From Pseudomonadota bacterium (lineage in GTDB: Bacteria > Pseudomonadota > Gammaproteobacteria > Burkholderiales > Burkholderiaceae_B), in NCBI GenBank assembly GCA_023427085.1, contig JAEZBO010000008.1, forward strand, positions 1 to 14,850: DNA of 14,850 nt, written 5' to 3'. Positions 11,280 to 14,850 of the stretch are shown in pieces. The notes under the pieces were generated by a model. The model saw only the letters and a list, made by a program, of their open reading frames with translations. It was not told the origin of the DNA and searched no databases. The first letter of the stretch is position 1; every line of letters starts with the position of its first letter. A program made the position numbers and the translations under genes.

Positions 11280-12869
11280 TCAGCATTGCAGTTCGATCAG
11301 GAACGGGCCGTCTTCGCGCAGGCCGCGTTGCAGCAGCTGGGCCAGGCCCTGCATGCTGTCGGTGCGGGCGGCCGGCACGCCCATGCCTTCGGCCAGCTTG
11401 ACCCAGTCCAGCGACGGGTCCTGCAGGCTGAAGAGCTTTTCGGACGCCGGGCCGGGCGCCGCGCCGACCGCCTTGAGTTCGCCTTGCAGGATGCGATAGG
11501 CACGGTTGGCGAACACCACGGTCACGACCTTGAGCCGTTCGCGCGCCTGGGTCCACAAGGCCTGCAAGGAATACATGCCGGCGCCGTCGGCCTGCAGGCA
11601 GATCACCGGCCGGTCGGGGCAGGCGATCGCCGCGCCGGTGGCGGTCGGCAGGCCGCCGCCGATCGCGCCGCCGGTGTTCTGCAGCCAGTCGTGCGGCGCG
11701 GCGCCGAAGGTCGGCTCGAACAGCCCGCGTCCGGACGTGACGGCATCCTCCATCACGATGGCCTGTTCGGGCAGCAGCCGACACAGCACCTGGCCGAAGG
11801 CGGCCGGCGTGAACGGGCCGCTGGGCGCCTCGGCCATGGCATGGCGGGCGGATGCCGTGGCGTCGCCAGCGGGCGCATCGGCATCGAGGCCCAGCTGCTC
11901 GGCCAGGCTGGCCAGCGCAAAATGGGCGTCCTCGTCAGGCTCGCACAGCGTGTGCAGCTGCGCCTCGCGCGGCCACAGTTCGCTGGGCTTGCCCGGATAA
12001 GCGAAGAACGCCGCCGGCGGCGCGGCGCCGACCAGCACCAGCTGGCGCACGTCGGCCAGCACCGCGGTGGCCTGTTCGATGGCGTAGGGCAGGCGGTCGA
12101 CGGCCGGGCGGCCCCGGCCGCGCGCCATGCGCGCCACGAAGGTGGTGGTGCGCAGCGCGGCACCGGTGGCCGCGGCGATACGGGCGGCCAGCCGCAGCGA
12201 GGCTTCGGTCAAGGCGCCCTGGCCGAGCAGCAGCATGGCGCGCTGGCCGCTGGGTTGACTGACACCCGCGTCGCCGCGCAATGCCTGCTGTACCGCGCGG
12301 ATGCGGCCTTCGTCGGGCCGCGTCGGCGCCGCGACCGGCAAGGGCGCTTGCGGGCCGCCAGACGGATTCCAGGCCGTGTCGGCGGGCAGCACCAAGGTCG
12401 CCACGCGGCCCGGCGCGTGGCCGGCGGCCTGCACCGCCTCGGCGGCCAGCCGTGCCACGTCGGCGGCATCGCCGGCCTTGCGCACCCAGGCCGACATCGG
12501 CTGCGCCAGCGTCTCGACGTCGCTGGTCAGCGGCGTGTCGTAGCGCACGTGATAGCCGGCATGGTCGCCGACGATGTTGACGATCGGCGTGCGTGCGCGG
12601 CGGGCGTTGTGCAGGTTGGCCAGGCCGTTGCTCAGCCCCGGCCCGCAATGCAGCAGCGTGGCGGCCGGCTTGCCGGCCATGCGGCCATAGCCGTCGGCGC
12701 AACCGGTCACGACGATCTCGGCCAGTCCAAGCACGCAACGCATGCCCGGCACGCGGTCGAGCGCCGCGACAAAATGCATCTCCGAGGTCCCCGGGTTGGC
12801 GAAGCAGGTGTCGACGCCAGCCGCCACCAGCGTGCGCACCAGCGCCTCGGCGCCGTTCATGTCGGCCAT
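11280..12869 (-). CDS. ThDP-dependent enzyme of the acetolactate synthase / benzoylformate decarboxylase family
   Basis: 529 aa, the size of benzoylformate decarboxylase (528). It would cleave or condense 2-oxo acids using thiamine diphosphate. The N-terminal PYR domain has FANPGTSEMHF (residues 23-33), the activating Glu51 (VLGLAEIVVTGCADGYGRM) and His74 (TLLHCGPG), matching Glu47 and His70 of benzoylformate decarboxylase. Ser26 of that enzyme aligns with Thr28, and the His281 region reads AFFAYPGKP without a histidine. The C-terminal domain binds ThDP/Mg through a variant GDG-NN motif: ADG at about 427-429 (Asp428) and FAN with Asn455. It is better described as an acetolactate-synthase-like protein of unknown substrate than as a true MdlC. 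ATG 12869 is 3 bases past the GST stop; ATG 12860 is an alternative. Confidence 0.87.
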   Translation of the reverse strand: MADMNGAEALVRTLVAAGVDTCFANPGTSEMHFVAALDRVPGMRCVLGLAEIVVTGCADGYGRMAGKPAATLLHCGPGLSNGLANLHNARRARTPIVNIVGDHAGYHVRYDTPLTSDVETLAQPMSAWVRKAGDAADVARLAAEAVQAAGHAPGRVATLVLPADTAWNPSGGPQAPLPVAAPTRPDEGRIRAVQQALRGDAGVSQPSGQRAMLLLGQGALTEASLRLAARIAAATGAALRTTTFVARMARGRGRPAVDRLPYAIEQATAVLADVRQLVLVGAAPPAAFFAYPGKPSELWPREAQLHTLCEPDEDAHFALASLAEQLGLDADAPAGDATASARHAMAEAPSGPFTPAAFGQVLCRLLPEQAIVMEDAVTSGRGLFEPTFGAAPHDWLQNTGGAIGGGLPTATGAAIACPDRPVICLQADGAGMYSLQALWTQARERLKVVTVVFANRAYRILQGELKAVGAAPGPASEKLFSLQDPSLDWVKLAEGMGVPAARTDSMQGLAQLLQRGLREDGPFLIELQC

Positions 12870-12871
12870 CG

Positions 12872-13498
12872 TCAGGCCCCCGCGTCGGTCAGCAGGCGCA
12901 TGCCGGCCTGCACGCCCGGCCGCGCGGCCATGCGCTCGCCCCAGGCCGTCAGCGCCGGCAGCGTGGCCGCGTCGAGCGAGGCGCGCCGCAGCGCATAGTT
13001 GGGATAGAGCATCATGTCGGCGAAGCTGAACTCGCCGGCCAGGTAATCGCGCTGCTGCAACTGCTGCTCGGCCACGCCGAAATAACGCAGCAGGCGCTTC
13101 TGGAACAGCGCGATGTGGCCCGGCACCTTGTCGGGCGACACGGTCTCGACCTGGTTCAGCGCCGCGCTGGTGCCGGCGATGTCGCTGGCCGATTGCAGGA
13201 ACCATTGCATGGCCTGCGCATGCACGGCCGGGTCTTGCGGGACGTGCCGGCCGGCCTTCTGGCAGGCGTACAGCACGATGGCGCCCGACTGCGCCAGCCG
13301 CAGCGGCCGGCCGCCCGGCCCGTCGGGATCGACGATGGCCGGGATCTGGCCGCTGGGGTTGATCTGCAGATAGTCGGCGCGCTTGTTGGCGCCCTGGCCC
13401 AGGTCGATCGGCAGCACCCGGTGCGGCAGCCCGCACTCGGCCATCGCGACGGTGGCGCGCAAGCCGTTGGAGGTCCGCCAGGCATAGACATCGATCAT
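12872..13498 (-). CDS. Glutathione S-transferase family protein
   Basis: 208 aa, a normal GST length. The thioredoxin-like N-terminal domain (residues 1-80) has MIDVYAWRTSNGLRATVAMAECGLPHRVLPIDL, the cis-proline motif GQIPAIVD (Pro53) and a QSG variant (70-72) of the usual glutamate-serine glutathione-binding pair. The all-helical C-terminal domain runs from about 90 and contains DYLAGEFSFADMMLYPNYALRR. GSTs within catabolic operons often open rings, isomerise, or remove reactive intermediates; which applies here is not visible. Two starts are possible. ATG 13504 overlaps the Bug stop as ATGA. ATG 13498 (chosen) is better spaced from AAGGTGG. Either way it is translationally coupled to the Bug gene, and the ThDP gene starts 2 nt after its stop. 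Confidence 0.86.
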   Translation of the reverse strand: MIDVYAWRTSNGLRATVAMAECGLPHRVLPIDLGQGANKRADYLQINPSGQIPAIVDPDGPGGRPLRLAQSGAIVLYACQKAGRHVPQDPAVHAQAMQWFLQSASDIAGTSAALNQVETVSPDKVPGHIALFQKRLLRYFGVAEQQLQQRDYLAGEFSFADMMLYPNYALRRASLDAATLPALTAWGERMAARPGVQAGMRLLTDAGA

Positions 13499-13500
13499 CT

Positions 13501-14466
13501 TCATTCCACCTTTACGTTTGCGCGCTTGATCAGCGCGGCCCATTCGATCGCCTCGGCGTCGAGCCACTGCTTGTACTCGGCAGGCGACTGCTTGACCGGT
13601 TCGACCATCATCTTGCGCAGCGTCTCCTGCGTATCGGGCTGCTGCATGAAATCGACCACCGCCGCATTGAGCTTCTGCACCGTCTCGGCCGAGGTGCCGG
13701 GCGGCGCGAACAGGCCTTGCGAGATCATCGAGACGAAGCCCGGCACGCCCGATTCGGCCACCGTCGGGATCTCCTTGGCATAGGGCGAGCGTTCGGGCGT
13801 GGCGATCGCCAGCGCGCGCAGCCGGCCGCTGCGCAGCAGCTCCATCACCGAGGGCAGGCCGGTGAAGATCATGTCGACGTGGCCGCCGGCCAGGTCCGAG
13901 ATCGCCGGCCCGCTGCCCTTGTACGGCACGTGCACCAGCTTGATCTTCGCCGCCTCCATCAGCTTCTCGGCCGACAGGTGGGTGATGCCGCCGGCGCCGC
14001 TCGAGCCGATGCTGAGCTTGCCGGGCTGCTCGCGCGCGGCCTTGAGCAGGTCTTCCAGCGTCTTGAACGGCGAGGCGGCAGGCACCACCAGCACGTTGCC
14101 GAACAAGGCCAGGTTGGCCACCGGGACCAGCTCTTCGCGCTTGAACGACAGATTGGGATAAAGCGCCGGCACGATGGTGTAGATCGCCGAGTCCGATACC
14201 AGCAGCATGCGCTGCTCGGGCTTGGAGCGCACCACCGCCTCGGCGCCGATGATGCCGCCGGCGCCGGCGCGGTTCTCGACGATGGCGGTTTCCTGCATGG
14301 CCTTGCCCAGCGCCGGCGCCACCAGCCGGCCGAACAGGTCGGAGCCGCCGCCCGGGTTGAAGGGCACCACCACTCGCACCGGTTGTCCCGCCTGGGCGTG
14401 GACCGCGCTGGCAGCCAGGCTCAGGCCCAGCGCCAGGCAACTTGCCTGGATCAGTTTGCTCAACAT
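13501..14466 (-). CDS. Bug/TctC-family tripartite tricarboxylate transporter solute-binding protein (second copy)
   Basis: A 321-aa periplasmic binding protein. The Sec signal peptide MLSKLIQASCLALGLSLAASAVHA is cleaved most likely after Ala24. Family blocks: PVRVVVPFNPGGGSDLFGRLVAPALGKAM (residues about 29-57), AIVENRAGAGGIIGAEAVV, GSSGAGGITHLSAEKLMEAA, VPYKGSGPAISDLAGGHVDMIF and PTVAESGVPGFVSMISQGLFAPPGT. It differs clearly from the first Bug protein (Sec rather than a Tat-like signal, different loops), so the two are not a recent duplication. It is the first gene of the operon with the GST, ThDP and enolase-superfamily enzymes, and so is the best pointer to their substrate, probably a carboxylate. 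The GAGGAG ribosome site is 7-8 nt before the ATG, in a leader shared with the other Bug gene. Confidence 0.92.
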   Translation of the reverse strand: MLSKLIQASCLALGLSLAASAVHAQAGQPVRVVVPFNPGGGSDLFGRLVAPALGKAMQETAIVENRAGAGGIIGAEAVVRSKPEQRMLLVSDSAIYTIVPALYPNLSFKREELVPVANLALFGNVLVVPAASPFKTLEDLLKAAREQPGKLSIGSSGAGGITHLSAEKLMEAAKIKLVHVPYKGSGPAISDLAGGHVDMIFTGLPSVMELLRSGRLRALAIATPERSPYAKEIPTVAESGVPGFVSMISQGLFAPPGTSAETVQKLNAAVVDFMQQPDTQETLRKMMVEPVKQSPAEYKQWLDAEAIEWAALIKRANVKVE

Positions 14467-14504
14467 CTGTTTGTCTCCTCGTTTCTTTTTTTGAACTGAA
14501 GCGC

Positions 14505-14548
14505 CGGACGGGCGGGCCCGTCCGTGATGGTTGCCGGGCGGACCCGGC
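14505..14548 (-). other. Two adjacent perfect hairpins in the operon leader
   Basis: CGGACGGGC-GG-GCCCGTCCG (14505-14524) and GCCGGG-CGGA-CCCGGC (14533-14548) lie about 40-80 nt upstream of the Bug start codon, within the expected 5' leader. No known riboswitch consensus was recognised. They may attenuate transcription, stabilise the mRNA, or be chance structure in GC-rich DNA. Confidence 0.35.
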
Positions 14549-14670
14549 GAGCGGGCCGCTAGACCCGCCCCTGACGCGGTGTTGCAAGGGAAATCGAGAC
14601 CTGCCGCGCCAGGCGGGCCGGGCAGGGGTGTTGCGATGTCGATGCCGAGACAGCGGATGGCCAGTCGGCG

Positions 14671-14720
14671 GATAATGGTTTTAGATAAATTACATCATTG
14701 TTAAGTTGTAAGGCAACTTT
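14671..14720. promoter_or_regulatory. AT-rich divergent promoter/operator region
   Basis: This is the only clearly AT-rich stretch in the intergenic DNA of this end, between the minus-strand operon and the gene at 14731. It holds the inverted repeat TTACA-N12-TGTAA (14690-14711). A possible minus-strand promoter is TTGCCT (14716-14711), 18 bp, then TAATTT. A divergently encoded regulator would be expected to bind here and control both directions. Individual promoter elements are uncertain. Confidence 0.45.
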
Positions 14721-14730
14721 CCGAACGTCC

Positions 14731-14850
14731 ATGTCCAAGACTCGCACCGAATCGCCGCCGCCGCCGACCCGGTCTTCGGCCCGCCGCGCACCTGCGGCCC
14801 GACCGTCGGCAGCCCAACCGTCGGCAGCCCGCACGGCCGCTCCCGCGCGC
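14731..14850 (+). CDS. 5' end of a divergent gene, probably the operon's transcriptional regulator (partial)
   Basis: ATG at 14731 opens a frame with no stop to the window edge (40 codons, begins MSKTRTESPPPPTRSSARRA). The visible part is a Pro/Ala/Arg/Ser-rich, positively charged, disordered-looking tail, including the repeated peptide PSAAQPSAAR encoded by a direct DNA repeat (CCGTCGGCAGCC twice). No domain is in view. Its position, divergent from a catabolic operon across an AT-rich operator-like region, is typical of GntR, IclR or MarR regulators; the exact family cannot be told. The ribosome site is weak. Confidence 0.5.
   Translation, partial: MSKTRTESPPPPTRSSARRAPAARPSAAQPSAARTAAPAR

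Noticed and set aside
12870..13436. Upstream extension of the ThDP enzyme frame, giving 718 aa
   Set aside because: The extra part overlaps the GST gene, and the start at 12869 gives the expected family size and N-terminal motif.
13505..14587. Upstream extension of the GST frame, giving a 571-aa protein
   Set aside because: The extension lies inside the Bug gene in another frame and lacks any domain; GST begins at the MKMID/MIDV region.
1..14850. Mobile element or phage boundary
   Set aside because: No transposase, integrase, terminal repeats or tRNA att-like site was seen, and base composition is even apart from short promoter regions.

Overview
This is a GC-rich, tightly packed bacterial window. 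I infer a beta-proteobacterium of the Bordetella/Achromobacter/Alcaligenaceae type. The clues are two periplasmic solute-binding proteins of the Bug/TctC family (greatly expanded in that group), their genes paired with CoA-transferase and crotonase genes, a GcvA-like LysR regulator, and a FecI/FecR pair. No rRNA, tRNA, CRISPR array, transposase or integrase was seen.

Layout. (1) Bases 1-1900, minus strand: an iron-uptake signalling cassette. A FecI-type ECF sigma factor overlaps a FecR-type anti-sigma factor by 4 nt (GTGA). The 5' end of a third gene follows and runs off the left edge; from context it is probably the TonB-dependent receptor. A candidate promoter and Fur-like box precede the sigma gene. 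(2) Bases 1900-4469, plus strand: a promoter, a tandem glycine riboswitch, a DadA-like FAD amino-acid dehydrogenase, and 12 nt later a GcvA-like LysR regulator. This is a glycine-sensing amino-acid oxidation unit. (3) Bases 4379-6536, minus strand: a crotonase-fold protein followed by a class III (CaiB/BaiF) CoA-transferase, separated by a helically phased repeat. The CoA-transferase gene overlaps the LysR gene tail to tail by 91 bp. (4) Bases 6537-9107: a divergent control region with a 34-bp repeated operator-like box and mirrored promoter cores, then plus-strand genes for a Bug-type binding protein and an FMN-dependent 2-hydroxy-acid dehydrogenase. (5) Bases 9228-10092: a minus-strand SRPBCC/AHSA1 protein and a small plus-strand protein with a ribbon-helix-helix-like C-terminus. 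(6) Bases 10136-14466, minus strand: a four-gene operon with almost no spacing between most genes: a second Bug protein, a GST-like protein, a ThDP-dependent decarboxylase/synthase-like enzyme and a mandelate racemase/muconate-lactonizing (enolase superfamily) enzyme. A divergent gene begins at 14731 and leaves the window; its position suggests the operon's regulator.

How the genes may work together (inference): Bug proteins capture organic acids in the periplasm. The enzymes nearby are typical of 2-hydroxy-acid, 2-oxo-acid and acyl-CoA catabolism. Homologues of all three enzyme families of the mandelate route (racemase, FMN mandelate dehydrogenase, benzoylformate decarboxylase) lie within about 5 kb, split between two transcription units. 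Key residues differ from true Mdl enzymes, so the substrate is probably something else. The items most worth a closer look are the riboswitch-controlled dehydrogenase, the 11-bp GATC periodic array, the duplicated operator between the divergent promoters, and the mandelate-like enzyme set.
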